64,000 nt of DNA. Origin: Pseudomonas sp. RSB 5.4 (GTDB lineage Bacteria > Pseudomonadota > Gammaproteobacteria > Pseudomonadales > Pseudomonadaceae). Where the stretch lies: contig NZ_CP146986.1 of the NCBI RefSeq assembly GCF_037126175.1, forward strand, positions 3,128,501 to 3,192,500. The letters run 5' to 3'. Below, one piece after another: positions 46,539-57,300 of this stretch; within the stretch, counting starts at the first letter, position 1; every line of letters begins with the position of its first letter. Below the pieces are notes generated by a model that worked only from the letters and a program-made list of their open reading frames with translations, was not told the origin of the DNA and did not search any database. The position numbers and the translations under genes are program-made.

Positions 46539-49500
46539 GATGGGCTGCTCCGTTGGTCTTGCCTGACTGGCGGGAAGTCATCGCCCGGGTGACCAGGTCT
46601 TTGACGGCGAGGGTAAACGTCGGCTCGCCGGCCTTGGCCGTGTAGCGGACGCGCACAATGATGTCGGTGAGTGATTCGAGCATCGACGCTTGCCGCTCGC
46701 TCTGGGGCCAGGGAAAGTGCAATTGCCAGCGCGAGATCGCTCCGGTGTTCTCGAACGGGTTGAGCAAGCCATCATCCGGTTTGCCGGCGTTCATGCCGGT
46801 GTCGGCGATCCCCACCGATAAACCGATCTGCTGGCCACTGCGCAGATTGAACAGCACCTCGACCGGTGCCACTTTGCCCGCCGGCTGATGCAGGTACTCG
46901 ACTGAGCGCGCCGAGGCCTGGGTAGCGGTCATGCTGCCGACCTGCAGCAGCGTCGCCTGCACATCCTGATAAGGTCCGACCAGTACGGGCAGATCAACCT
47001 CGACCAGATTGAGCAGCCGGCAATACTCGCCCGGGTGATCGCGATCGAATGACAACTGCGTCAGCTGGAACTCCAGCATGCCCTTGTCGATCAATTCGTC
47101 CCGTGCCTGGGTCCAGTCGGAGAATCCTGTCTGCGGATCAACCTGGTCATCGAACAGCCGTCGCAACGAAACGGTCTTGACCCGCTCCAGACGACGCTCA
47201 TGACTTTGCAGGTACAGGCGATCCATGCGCAGCAGGTATTCGCGCAAGTGTTCACCGGCGGTCAGTCCGTGACGGTTGTCCAGCCAGACCTGCGGCAACG
47301 CCTCAGCGGTTTCGTAATCGCCGGTTTCAGCACTCAACGACGATCGGGCACTCAGGCACAGACTGACCACCGCATCGTAAGCCTGATAGTGCAGGGCCTT
47401 GAGCTGGCCCAGCAGCCAGCCGAACAACTCTGCATTGGTCGCGCGTTTCTTCAGGTAGTTGTAGAGCACCAATGCCTGACCGTTGGCCCGCAGGGTTTGC
47501 TCCAGACTCGTTCTGGCCGCCTCCAGGGCGAATGTCTGCGCAGTGATCTGCTCGGCGATTGCCCCGACCTCGGCCAGTGCCTGATCTCGTTGCAACTCCC
47601 ACTCTCTGCGGCGCAGGCGGTAGCTTTCGGTGATGGCTTGTTTATCTGCGTCGACCTGCAACAGCATCGCGCCGATTTCCAGACCGAAAACCACGGCATC
47701 GGCGATTTTTTCCGGACGATGGCCACCGTTGGCCATGCCGAAAATACTCGGCAGGGCCCCCACGACCGCGCCGCCGCTCTTGATCGCGTGCGTCCCGGCA
47801 TTCATCCATTTGACGGCCTGCAGTTTTTCCATGACCTGGTATTCGGCGTCGCTGATGTGTTCGTCGTACCAGGCTTTGTATCGATCGGCTCGTTGCTGGG
47901 CCATGGCCTGACTCTGGCCGAGGGCCGTGAGGCTGGCTTCAAGCTGGGCAATGGATTGCTCTTGAACCGTGCGGGCGTAGTCGCCCAGCTCCTTGAGGTG
48001 CTCTTGCTGCAGTTCTTCCTGTTCCGCCCGGTCGCGCTGTTCCAGCAGACGCAATACCTGGCTGCCGTACTCCTGCAGTGTCTGCACGGCGCGCAACGCC
48101 GCCTCGTAGCTGACGCGCCAGCGAAAGGCGCCCACCACCAGACGTCCGCCCATCGGCCGCGGCAGACCCACCCCACCGGCGGCCAGATCGCGCAACAACT
48201 GGTTGGGATCGGTGGGAGGACTGAACAGCGGAACGTCCAGTGGTTTGCCGTCCAGGGTCAGGTTGTTGCGCAAGTTGCTCAGGCGCTGCCCCGGCAAGTC
48301 GAACAGCTCAAGCAATTGCTCATTGATCGGCAGTTTGAACGGCTCGTTCGCCAGCAGTCCCATCATCGGTGACGCTTCGGCAGCGGGAGGAATGTCAGCC
48401 AGGGAAAACAGCAGTTCCTGCTCGAACTGCGCAAGCGCCGGACGGCTCACGCTCTGATTCAACAAGGCGCCTACGGTCTGTGCTTGCCAGCGGGTGACTG
48501 CCCGGGCAGAAGGCGGCTTGCCCATCAGAAACTGCGCCTGCACGTAACACAGTTTCGCCGCCACCAGCGCATCGCGGGTGAGCTGTCGGTAGTACCAGTC
48601 GCCCCACGCCACCAGGTTCTTCACGTACTCGGTGAACACCAGAATCTGGTAGTGCTGGGGTGCTCCATAGGCGATCGCATCCGGGTCGGTGGGCATCAGT
48701 GTTTCGTGCCCCACATTCCCGGCGCTCGCCAGAGGGCGGCAGCGCCAGTATTCAGGCCTCGGCGGCACGTCTACCGGGTTTTCCGGGTTCTGCGGATCCT
48801 GCAAATCTTGCGAGTCTTGCGGATCAAACACGTAATGCGACCAGCTCTGCGCTTCCAGATAGCGATCCTCGGCCCGCAGACGGGCCGCCACCAGATGCGG
48901 CAGATGAAAAAACAGCTCCCAGAAATACAGACCGTTGGCCCCGTCGAACGCACCGTTCGGCTCGGCGATCGCCCCTGCGGCCGGAGGCGGTTCCGTCAGG
49001 AACTGGGTGTCCCAGTGCAGTACAGCATCTACGGAAATATTGCTCAAATGCACCAGATACGGGCCGAACAGTGAGTTCAAGCGTGTGCGTGGCAACATTC
49101 CGGGCTGCCTGAAACCGATGAATTGCGCCGCATCCAGCGCGTTTTTTTCCAGCGTCGGCGGTACAAAGCGGGGGATATTGAGCAGCGAGACAATAAAGGT
49201 CTTGCTGCCTTGAGTGGCGTTGCTCAAGGAGAACTCGCCCCCCCCGGTAAACCCTCCTTTCACGCGCTTGAGTTGCATCCATTCCGTGGCCCATCCGCCT
49301 GCAAGCGGTTTTGATGCCTTTAGAGGTGCAGGATCGCCGTCAGCGCCATTGATGAGTTTCAGCTCGAACTCGGCGGATCCGCTGACAACTCCACTCCTCG
49401 CCCGGCACAGCGCCCTGACCCAGAGAAAATCTTCTGTACCGACCTCCGAAAACACCGCCTGCAGCCCGTAATAAGCCGTCAAATCCCCCGAGGTCTGAGT

Positions 49501-50631
49501 CTTGATTGCGACCACCGGCTGATTTTTCGGCGTCAGCGGATGCTGCAAGGTCAGGATATCGGTGAAGCGATGAGTGGCCAGGTGATCGAGCCAGCTGCCG
49601 TCGTCTTCGGCCAACGGACGAAAGAGCACATCACGGGTTGCGCGCACCCTCAGCGCCGCCGTGCCGGTCTTGTCGTTGGTAAGCAATACACCCAGTCGTC
49701 CATTGGGGTGAATGAGGTCATCGGCCAACGTCGTCGCGAGCAACCGGGCACCCGCGCTGTTGTCGCTGTCCTGGTCAGCGCTATACAAGCTCAGGGGTGC
49801 CGACCATTCTGCGTTCTGGCTCATGAACGCCAGGTTGATGTCCAGCTTGTGTGGCAGGTAGCTCTCGTCATCCTTGGCACGCACCTCTTCACGCCATTCG
49901 GCCCAAACCAGACACAAGCGTCCGCCCCAAAATAACGGCCGCATATCCAGAACCCTATTCCCCACCGGAATGTCGACAGGTTGCCATTCACTCCATGCCG
50001 CCGGGTTGACCGGATTGCCGGAAGCGGTGAGCTCGATGTCGGCCTTGCGCCAGAAATACTGAAACGGCTGCACCCGCTGCCGGCCGACGAAATAATAAGT
50101 TGCACGGCTAGCCGAATCGCCGTCCAGACAAGCGCTGATGACGTCCAGGTTGCAGGTCTGCTCGAATACCTTGAGGTATTCCTGCAAGGCACGCTGCACC
50201 GAATCGCCGTTCAGCCGCGTTTGATTCAAGTCATTTTCCAGTGCCTTGAACAGACGGGTCTTGCGCTGCCGCACAAAGGGGTTGATGAAGTTTTCCGGAT
50301 AGACCGCGATCAGCGCCAGCGCCGCCCAGTCGGGGTAATTGCTGTACAGCTCCCAGAGTTTCAGGTGCTCTGTCGGGAAAACAGTTTTTTCGTAACCCGG
50401 CTCGAGCTTGCGATAGGCCGCATGAATGAATTGCTGCGCGCAACTGGTCGCCTCGGCGACCCACGAACTTTGCACCGGGTAGTTGTCCAGCGGGTCCATG
50501 CGCAACAGCTCGAACAGATCCTGCGGCGTTTTCACGAAGGAGTACTTTTGTATGGCAGCCTTGCCGATGCAGTACTCGACCAAGGCTGTGCGGCGTTTTT
50601 CCAACAATGGAGCCAGATTGCGTTGAGTCAT
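46531..50631 (-). CDS. Tc toxin A subunit, C-terminal half (TccB/TcaB-like)
   Basis: A 1366-aa protein aligning by eye with the C-terminal half of Photorhabdus TcdA1. An ABC-toxin N region (about residues 10-135) and a neuraminidase-like region (about 160-315; YYFVGRQRVQPFQYFWR) come first. Then GANGLYFWELFFHLPHLVAARL (about 564-585), NLRNNLTLDGKPL (about 786), the long pore-forming helices with GALPSIFGMANGG (about 958) and RRREWELQRDQALAE, and the TcB-binding domain with VGPYQDVQATL, FENTGAISRWQLHFP and LESLTDIIVRVRYT. AGGA seven bases upstream favours the ATG at 50629-50631; another Met lies five codons earlier. No signal peptide is present. Confidence 0.9.
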   Translation of the reverse strand: MTQRNLAPLLEKRRTALVEYCIGKAAIQKYSFVKTPQDLFELLRMDPLDNYPVQSSWVAEATSCAQQFIHAAYRKLEPGYEKTVFPTEHLKLWELYSNYPDWAALALIAVYPENFINPFVRQRKTRLFKALENDLNQTRLNGDSVQRALQEYLKVFEQTCNLDVISACLDGDSASRATYYFVGRQRVQPFQYFWRKADIELTASGNPVNPAAWSEWQPVDIPVGNRVLDMRPLFWGGRLCLVWAEWREEVRAKDDESYLPHKLDINLAFMSQNAEWSAPLSLYSADQDSDNSAGARLLATTLADDLIHPNGRLGVLLTNDKTGTAALRVRATRDVLFRPLAEDDGSWLDHLATHRFTDILTLQHPLTPKNQPVVAIKTQTSGDLTAYYGLQAVFSEVGTEDFLWVRALCRARSGVVSGSAEFELKLINGADGDPAPLKASKPLAGGWATEWMQLKRVKGGFTGGGEFSLSNATQGSKTFIVSLLNIPRFVPPTLEKNALDAAQFIGFRQPGMLPRTRLNSLFGPYLVHLSNISVDAVLHWDTQFLTEPPPAAGAIAEPNGAFDGANGLYFWELFFHLPHLVAARLRAEDRYLEAQSWSHYVFDPQDSQDLQDPQNPENPVDVPPRPEYWRCRPLASAGNVGHETLMPTDPDAIAYGAPQHYQILVFTEYVKNLVAWGDWYYRQLTRDALVAAKLCYVQAQFLMGKPPSARAVTRWQAQTVGALLNQSVSRPALAQFEQELLFSLADIPPAAEASPMMGLLANEPFKLPINEQLLELFDLPGQRLSNLRNNLTLDGKPLDVPLFSPPTDPNQLLRDLAAGGVGLPRPMGGRLVVGAFRWRVSYEAALRAVQTLQEYGSQVLRLLEQRDRAEQEELQQEHLKELGDYARTVQEQSIAQLEASLTALGQSQAMAQQRADRYKAWYDEHISDAEYQVMEKLQAVKWMNAGTHAIKSGGAVVGALPSIFGMANGGHRPEKIADAVVFGLEIGAMLLQVDADKQAITESYRLRRREWELQRDQALAEVGAIAEQITAQTFALEAARTSLEQTLRANGQALVLYNYLKKRATNAELFGWLLGQLKALHYQAYDAVVSLCLSARSSLSAETGDYETAEALPQVWLDNRHGLTAGEHLREYLLRMDRLYLQSHERRLERVKTVSLRRLFDDQVDPQTGFSDWTQARDELIDKGMLEFQLTQLSFDRDHPGEYCRLLNLVEVDLPVLVGPYQDVQATLLQVGSMTATQASARSVEYLHQPAGKVAPVEVLFNLRSGQQIGLSVGIADTGMNAGKPDDGLLNPFENTGAISRWQLHFPWPQSERQASMLESLTDIIVRVRYTAKAGEPTFTLAVKDLVTRAMTSRQSGKTNGAAHHG

Positions 50632-50677
50632 GGTCTTGTCCTGCATCCTGAGGTGAACGCTGCGTCAACCAACACGG

Positions 50678-53600
50678 TCATTGGTGAATCAGCAATTCGT
50701 TGAAGGTGATAGGGTCAAAATCTGTTGACCTGTCATTGGCCTCGCAACGCACGCTGAAAATGAACTTGCCGCCGGACGTGCTGGACACGTAGACCCGTGT
50801 AACCCCCTCGAAGTCGGCATGATTCTGCTCGGGGCGAATCACCACCGAGCCGCTGCTGCCGTTGGCAGGTTCGGCGTACCAGCGCACCAGACGGTTGCGC
50901 CCGGGGTTTCGATATTCGTCGCGCAGCGTGGCGTACAGCTCGACTTCCTGCCCTGCCGTAACCGGCTCCTGCGGCACCTGGGCCTTCAAGGGTGCCGGGA
51001 AGAACAGCGTCTCGGCGTCATCGGAAATATTGATGGTCGGGGCCTGTTGCGCATCGATCAGGTCAAGCCAGAACAGTGGCGTTTCCTGCCCCATGACCTT
51101 GCCCGGCAGATACTCGACAGTCACCTTTCCGTCGGTCTCAGTGGCCCTGGTCGCAATCGTACCGAGGCTCACTTGCCAGTACACATTGACGCCACTCAGT
51201 GGCTGGTTGTCGGCGTCCTTGAGGGTCACGGTCAACAGGACTTTCTCGCCAGGTTTACCGGCCACCACCTCGGTCTTGTCCACGACACAGGTCATGGTGA
51301 CCAGCGGTTGCACAACCTCATCGGCGAAGGTAACCACCGCCTCGCGGGTGTCTGAGAGGCTAAGCAGCGCGCGCTCGGCGGCGGTACGATAAGCGGCCTT
51401 GTCTACGTCCTCCGGCAGATTTCCCACGAGAAAAATCGTCAGGGCGTCCATGCCGCTATGCCGGGCCAATACACGGATGCGCATCAGCAAATCGAGCTGG
51501 GGCAAAGTCTTGAGAATCTTCAATTCAGGGTCGATGCGGCTGACGCACTCGCGCACCTCCTGCACACTCCAGTCGAAAAACGCCGCCAGCCGCAACGCTG
51601 CCGCGTCCTGCGCGAGCCGCAACGCATCGCCTGTCAAAGGGGTGGGCAATGCGTTGACCTGACGCAGATAGTCGAGCAGTTTGCCCGCCGGCTGCTCGCT
51701 CAACTCGAAGGCCCGACCCAGCGCACTCAGGTAATACAAGGTGCGGATCGACAGCAGGTGCCGGTCGTCCTGAGCCATCCAGGCCTTGTGGCCGTATTGC
51801 AGAAAGTCTTCGAGCGACACCGCAGACAGTTCCAGCTTGCTCGCCACCGCACTGCGACGTCGCACATCAGCCAGCAAGCTCAGCAGCGGGTCAGGTTGCT
51901 CGGCAGTGCGCCTGAGCGCATCAACTGCATCAAGATCGGCACGCTCGCTGACCAGCGACAACAACTGATAAACCGTGGCCTGCGCCCAGGTCAGCACGAG
52001 CAATCCGCGTTCGCTGTCAAGACCGGTGTACACCGCCAGGCACTCCCGAACGACCGAGACCTGCGCTTCCCGCGCCTTCAACAACACGCCGAGCATTCGC
52101 TCTACGAGAATGCCCCGCTCACTGGCGTCGCCCTCGCCCAGCCCTTCCCTGATTGCCTGGTCGAACGTTTCCCGGGCGAGTTTCAGGTAATCGGCCTCGG
52201 ATGATTGCGGGTCGATGACCAGACCCGCAGGGTCGACCAGTACGGTCAACAGTCGCAGCCAGTCCAGCCCCTCCAGCGAGGGAACACCAGCCATCGACAG
52301 TCCGGCGTTGTTGAACAGCGCGGCAGGCAGCAGGTTGCGGATCTGCTCGAACAACTGCTGCTCAGCCTGCGTGGCAACTGCCAGAGCCTGCAGCGGTGCC
52401 ACTTGCTGCAGCATCCACAGCACGGGGAGCTCGCGATCCCTGCACCAGGACACGCACGAGTGCAGGGCATAAATCAGATTGAGCACGTCCGGTGTGGTTT
52501 CGCTTTTGAGCCCTGTGTACACCCGCGGCAAGCCTGCCAGGCCGTCAACCCAACTCTCGCCGCCCAACAGCGTCAGCATCAGCACGCCTTCGACCGGGGT
52601 AATGCCCAGCAGCCGTGGCAACTTCACCAACCGGTAGAAACTTGAAATGACTGCCGGAGTACGCTCCAGCCTGCCGCTGCCCCTGTGCGCCCGTTCGATC
52701 GCTACTGCCAGGTAGGCATAAGTCTGCAGATCGATGCCCAATCCGCTGCACAACTGGCTGATCGTCAGCTCCGCTACCCCCTGCTCCGGCAGTGTCGCAA
52801 ACGTTGCGCCGTCCAGCACCAGGGGCTGGCGATAGTTGCCTTGGCCATTGAAAGTGCGATCAAACAGTGACAGCACATTGGCACGACCGTAAATCGAGAT
52901 TTCATCGATGAATGCCGCGAAGTCTTCTGCGGAACAGCCATAGCGTTCACGCAGCGACTGAAACAAGCCCAACGCATGCACCTGATGGGTGGAAATCAAC
53001 CACGGATTTGCCAGCTTCGCAGGACGGGCCTCTGCCCTGATCGCCGCCGTCAACAGCGCATCCACCTGCTCGCAGGGCAACTCCAGCCATCGATCCAGAC
53101 GCAACTTGCGATTCATTCGTTCATAGCGGTCAATGATGGCCGGGTCTTGTGTCAAACGATGCAGAAAGGCTTCGCTGTCTTCCCTGTAATCAATGTCGAG
53201 CGCCGGGCTGGTCGCGGCGTTGATATAGACCGAGCCGGATCGCTGGCTCTCGTCAGCGCCCGGTTGCTCGCTGTCATACACGCTGACGTTGGCCGAACGC
53301 GTCGGGGCGAATTCGCGAATCGACAGCAACGCCTCGATCTCCCGGGTGTCCAGCCCCGTACGCTCGCCAAAGAATTTCACCTGATTGAGGTTTAGCCACT
53401 CGGTCCCAGGCGCTCCATAGTTGCGTTGGTAATAGTCGTCCCTTGCGTCGGTATCGCCAGTTTCTATCGGAGCCTCCGTCAGCAATTCACGCTGATAAGG
53501 CCCCAGCCGCGACGCATGGGTAAAGGCACGCCCGGCATCGTTGTCCCACGCCTCGGGCTGCAGGAAATAGGGATAGGCCAGATCCACCATGTGGGCGATA

Positions 53601-54301
53601 TTGCCCACCGACAGACCATGTTCGCGGGCGACAAAATCAAGCGTGACCCAATGCTGGTAGTACGGCAGGCCGTTGGGGTAACGGGTCTGGATCAGCGCAT
53701 CCTCGAGGTCTGTATCGTCATCGTTTTCCTCGATAAACGTTTCGAGCACCGGGACGATAATGTCCAGCGCCGACACCGCCTGATGCACGGCATTGAAGTC
53801 GACCAACAGCTTTTTCAGGTCCTGACGGCGGTCATGCAAATCGAGTTTTCCCTCGCCGCCAACGGCATGGATTTTCTCCTCGATCCAGCGCAATAACTCG
53901 ATCAGGTAAGCCACTGGGGATGCAATTGACTCCAGCGCCTGCGGTGGGCACAACTCATCGAAATTGGTCGAGAACAAACCCTCGTAGCTCGGCCCTGCGA
54001 CCATCGACAACAAACCACTGTCGGGACGCGTGACCCGGGCTTGCGAACCGCGCAACGAGTGTTCGATGAACTGGCGCCGGACAAACACAGCCAGGCTGTT
54101 GGCCCTGCGTAAAAACGCCTGCGCGTCGCCGGGGGTCATCCGGTAATGGCTGACCAGCCCCTGCACGCCTTGCTCGACCAGCGGAAAAATCGAACCGCCG
54201 TTTTCAAGGTAATCACAAAAATCGGCATAGGTTTCGCGCTGTTCATCGTTGAACACTTGCCTCAGCAACTGCTGCACTGGGCGGATCACAGGCTCGGTCA
54301 T
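50678..54301 (-). CDS. Tc toxin A subunit, N-terminal half (TccA-like) with C-terminal Ig domains
   Basis: A 1207-aa protein. Residues about 105-330 match the VRP1/SpvA-type start of TcA toxins: ESIASPVAYLIELLRWIEEKI followed by LDLHDRRQDLKKLLVDFNA, corresponding to the SPAAYLTELYREA and YLDTRRPDLKSM region of TcdA1. The middle (330-980) is alpha-helical shell. From about 995 two Ig-like domains follow, the first with Big_1 features (VLLTVTLKDADNQPLSGVNVYW, GTIATRATETDGKVTVEY). This tail is not part of known TcA shells. GGGAG sits seven bases before the ATG. It overlaps the upstream gene by 4 bp; 46 bp separate it from the C-terminal half. Confidence 0.87.
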   Translation of the reverse strand: MTEPVIRPVQQLLRQVFNDEQRETYADFCDYLENGGSIFPLVEQGVQGLVSHYRMTPGDAQAFLRRANSLAVFVRRQFIEHSLRGSQARVTRPDSGLLSMVAGPSYEGLFSTNFDELCPPQALESIASPVAYLIELLRWIEEKIHAVGGEGKLDLHDRRQDLKKLLVDFNAVHQAVSALDIIVPVLETFIEENDDDTDLEDALIQTRYPNGLPYYQHWVTLDFVAREHGLSVGNIAHMVDLAYPYFLQPEAWDNDAGRAFTHASRLGPYQRELLTEAPIETGDTDARDDYYQRNYGAPGTEWLNLNQVKFFGERTGLDTREIEALLSIREFAPTRSANVSVYDSEQPGADESQRSGSVYINAATSPALDIDYREDSEAFLHRLTQDPAIIDRYERMNRKLRLDRWLELPCEQVDALLTAAIRAEARPAKLANPWLISTHQVHALGLFQSLRERYGCSAEDFAAFIDEISIYGRANVLSLFDRTFNGQGNYRQPLVLDGATFATLPEQGVAELTISQLCSGLGIDLQTYAYLAVAIERAHRGSGRLERTPAVISSFYRLVKLPRLLGITPVEGVLMLTLLGGESWVDGLAGLPRVYTGLKSETTPDVLNLIYALHSCVSWCRDRELPVLWMLQQVAPLQALAVATQAEQQLFEQIRNLLPAALFNNAGLSMAGVPSLEGLDWLRLLTVLVDPAGLVIDPQSSEADYLKLARETFDQAIREGLGEGDASERGILVERMLGVLLKAREAQVSVVRECLAVYTGLDSERGLLVLTWAQATVYQLLSLVSERADLDAVDALRRTAEQPDPLLSLLADVRRRSAVASKLELSAVSLEDFLQYGHKAWMAQDDRHLLSIRTLYYLSALGRAFELSEQPAGKLLDYLRQVNALPTPLTGDALRLAQDAAALRLAAFFDWSVQEVRECVSRIDPELKILKTLPQLDLLMRIRVLARHSGMDALTIFLVGNLPEDVDKAAYRTAAERALLSLSDTREAVVTFADEVVQPLVTMTCVVDKTEVVAGKPGEKVLLTVTLKDADNQPLSGVNVYWQVSLGTIATRATETDGKVTVEYLPGKVMGQETPLFWLDLIDAQQAPTINISDDAETLFFPAPLKAQVPQEPVTAGQEVELYATLRDEYRNPGRNRLVRWYAEPANGSSGSVVIRPEQNHADFEGVTRVYVSSTSGGKFIFSVRCEANDRSTDFDPITFNELLIHQ

Positions 54302-57300
54302 GGTCGTGCTCCCGGTGGAATCGAAGTCACCTCGAAACGCTCGCTTTCAACCCAGTCGGAAACGGTCGAGCCATCCGCAGCGTCGGTGATCGTCTGTTGG
54401 AATCGGCACCAGTAGCCGCCAGGAAGCAGGGGGTGCGTCGCCTCGCCGCGCCAGCCTTGAGCGGTGACGACAACGCCTGCACTCAACGCGGTTTCAGGGT
54501 TGTACCAAGGCACGACGCGCCCGACGCCCGTGCGGCCTTTACCGAGGAAGCTAAGCGGATTTTCTTTCCAGCTTCCCGGCGTCGGCTCATCGATAGCAGG
54601 CAGGTAAGTGCCCAGCTCTACTGGATGTGGAGCCGAGGGGGCAGACTCGAAGCCATCACACGAGGACACCGCCACCAGCTCCGCGGTGCCGCCGGACTGC
54701 CCCGCTTCAAGGGTCAGCGACCAAGTACGATCCTCAAGTACCGGAGTGCTTGCGCGCACCGTGCCCTTGCTGCTGGTCAGTTTCACCGCAACCATGTCGC
54801 GTGGATGACCGAAGCCGGACACAACAACCCGACGACCGACGTGCACGCCCCGCCCGGGGCTCTCGATAACCGGCGCAGCGGGCACCACTTTGTAAGTGCG
54901 CGGGGGGCTTTCCTTCGACTCATGAGTGTCGAAGAATTGCCGGGCCTTCAGGGTGTAGTTGCCGACCGGCAGCGTTACTTCGGCATGCCATTTGCCCTCG
55001 GCGTCGACCGGGACTTTGTCGAGCAGGATTTCGCTCGGACTTTCACGCCAGATCGTCACCTGCCCAAGGGGTTCGCCGGTGCCCGAAAGCGTCGAGGTGC
55101 GCGCCAGCGATTGATTCTCCTCCGGCACCGTGATGACCGGCGGCACTAACACGACAAAATAGCTGCGCACATCACTGCGAGAAGATGGTCTGTCAGCGAT
55201 GGTTTGCGCAGCATCTATCTGATATTTGCGGAACTCGAGTTTTTCCAGCTCGATGAACCAGGCGCCATGAGCGGTCAGCCGTTTTGGCGCCCCCAGCGGC
55301 CGGTCGAATTGCGCATCACGCAACTGCAACGTGGCACCGCTATAGCCGTTGTCGCCGCGCACGGTCATTTTGTAGTGGGTATCTGCGTTTTCATCCGGCT
55401 CGGTGATGACCGGTTTCTCCGGGCTGACCGAGAACGTTTGCGAAGCCGGCGGTGACGGTTGCCCGGCAACGGTCTGAATGACCGTCACCCTGTGCTCCTT
55501 GTCCGGAGCGAACCCGGCGTCGCGTTTAAAGGTCCATGTGCCGCTGGCTCCATCAGGTTTGTGCTCGACCGCACTGTCGCTGTACTTCAGGCTCAGTGTC
55601 GCGCCGGGCCAGCAGGTGCCGGAGATTTTCGGTGAGAGTCCATCGTCTTCGACGGCAGTGATGACGGGGGCCAGCAGCGGCACGGTGATGCTCATTTCCA
55701 CCGGATCGGACGCGAAGGCGTCCTTGGACTGCACCACCAATACGATTCTGGTGGTATTCGGCTGCCAGGGTGTCGCTGCCTCTGCCGTCCAGCCCTGGCC
55801 CGTCACGGGCGCGGGTGGAGCAATGGCAGCGCCGGTCTGCTTGTCCGTCACTTGCACTGTGGCGCCGACTATCCCTCTGCCGGTGATCCGCGGCTTGTAG
55901 GCGACCACGGTATAAGTCAGCTCAGTCGGCGGTGGGAAACGGTCGATATTGATGACCAGCTCAACAGCTTCCGAGACTGCTGCACCGAGCTTCTGCACCA
56001 CACGAACGGTGCGGGTCGAACCCGGTGTCCACGCCTCGAAAGCACGGGTCGACCAGCCCTGATTCGTGACCTGCGCCGGGGGAGCAAGCGCAGCGCCGGT
56101 CGCCTTGTCGGTGACCTCGACAGTTGCCCCTGCAACACCTTCGCCGATGAAGGTCGGGGTGTAGAGCTCATTGGTGTATCTCACTGCAGAGGGCGGTGGA
56201 AGTTTCGATGAAGCCTTGAACAGGTATTCCTGCGAGGGAATCCAGCCGCCGGCGTTATCGGAAACCCTTTGCACGACTTTCAGATCGTAGTCGCCGATGG
56301 GCCAGTTCTGTGAAGTCGTTCTCCAACTGCCTGCGGTCACGACTACGGCAGGTGGCGGTGTCGCACCTGCCGGACCTCGGACAATCGTGATCTCGACCGT
56401 GGCGCCGGTAAAACCTGCGCCGAAAAACTCGATGGTGGTGAGGGTCGGGTAGGTGGCGCTGACGGACGTCAATGCTGGAGGGCGGACTTTGAACAGCCGC
56501 GCCACACTGCGCTCCGACTCATGATCGCCTTTGAATTGCTTGGCAACCAGAGAAACAGGCCCGGGAAGTAACGTGACGGACGCGCTCCATAGCTCTCCAG
56601 TCAACACATTGCTCTGGCCCACTTGGGTGGAACCCAGGTCTTCAAACAAAACAACTCTAGCTCCTGCTTCGCCCTTGTTACCTGACACAGTAAAAGTCGT
56701 TGCTTGCATTGAAGCATTCGCGGGAGAGGTTATTGCAGGTATGGCCGGCCGCAAGTCGACCGTTACCGGAACCTTGTTCGAATATCCGATGCGCGTACCC
56801 TGGAAGCTCGATTCAGCATGAAAAACAAAACGACCTTCGGGCAAATCCTTAGTGAGCCTGACTATCCATGAGCCGTTTCTGACGGTTGCCTGACCGTAGG
56901 AACCACCCAGCGCGCCCTCTCTGTAAACCGTGACCGTTACGCCTTCGTTGGGCCCTGTCCCAGAGACTTCCGGTCTGGGTTCACGTATCACATCATTTTC
57001 TTTAGGCAGCGTGATCAGCGCAGGATCATAGACGACTGTAAAGGGGTAGCTCGTACGCCCAGTGTCTTGCCCCCCCCAAGGGATGTAGTACTCGACAGAG
57101 ACTGTGTGCGGCCCCGGATTGAGGTCCGTCGTATGTTGATAGGTCCAGTAACCTGGGGTTGGCACAATTGCCCGGGAACTCGAACCGTTATCAAAAGAAA
57201 CCAGAACAACCGCCGAAGCCCTGGGGTCTTTGGTACCGCTGACAAGTGGCCTCGCCCCCAACTCGGCGCCACTCTGGAAAGACGTAACCTGTGGTTTGGT

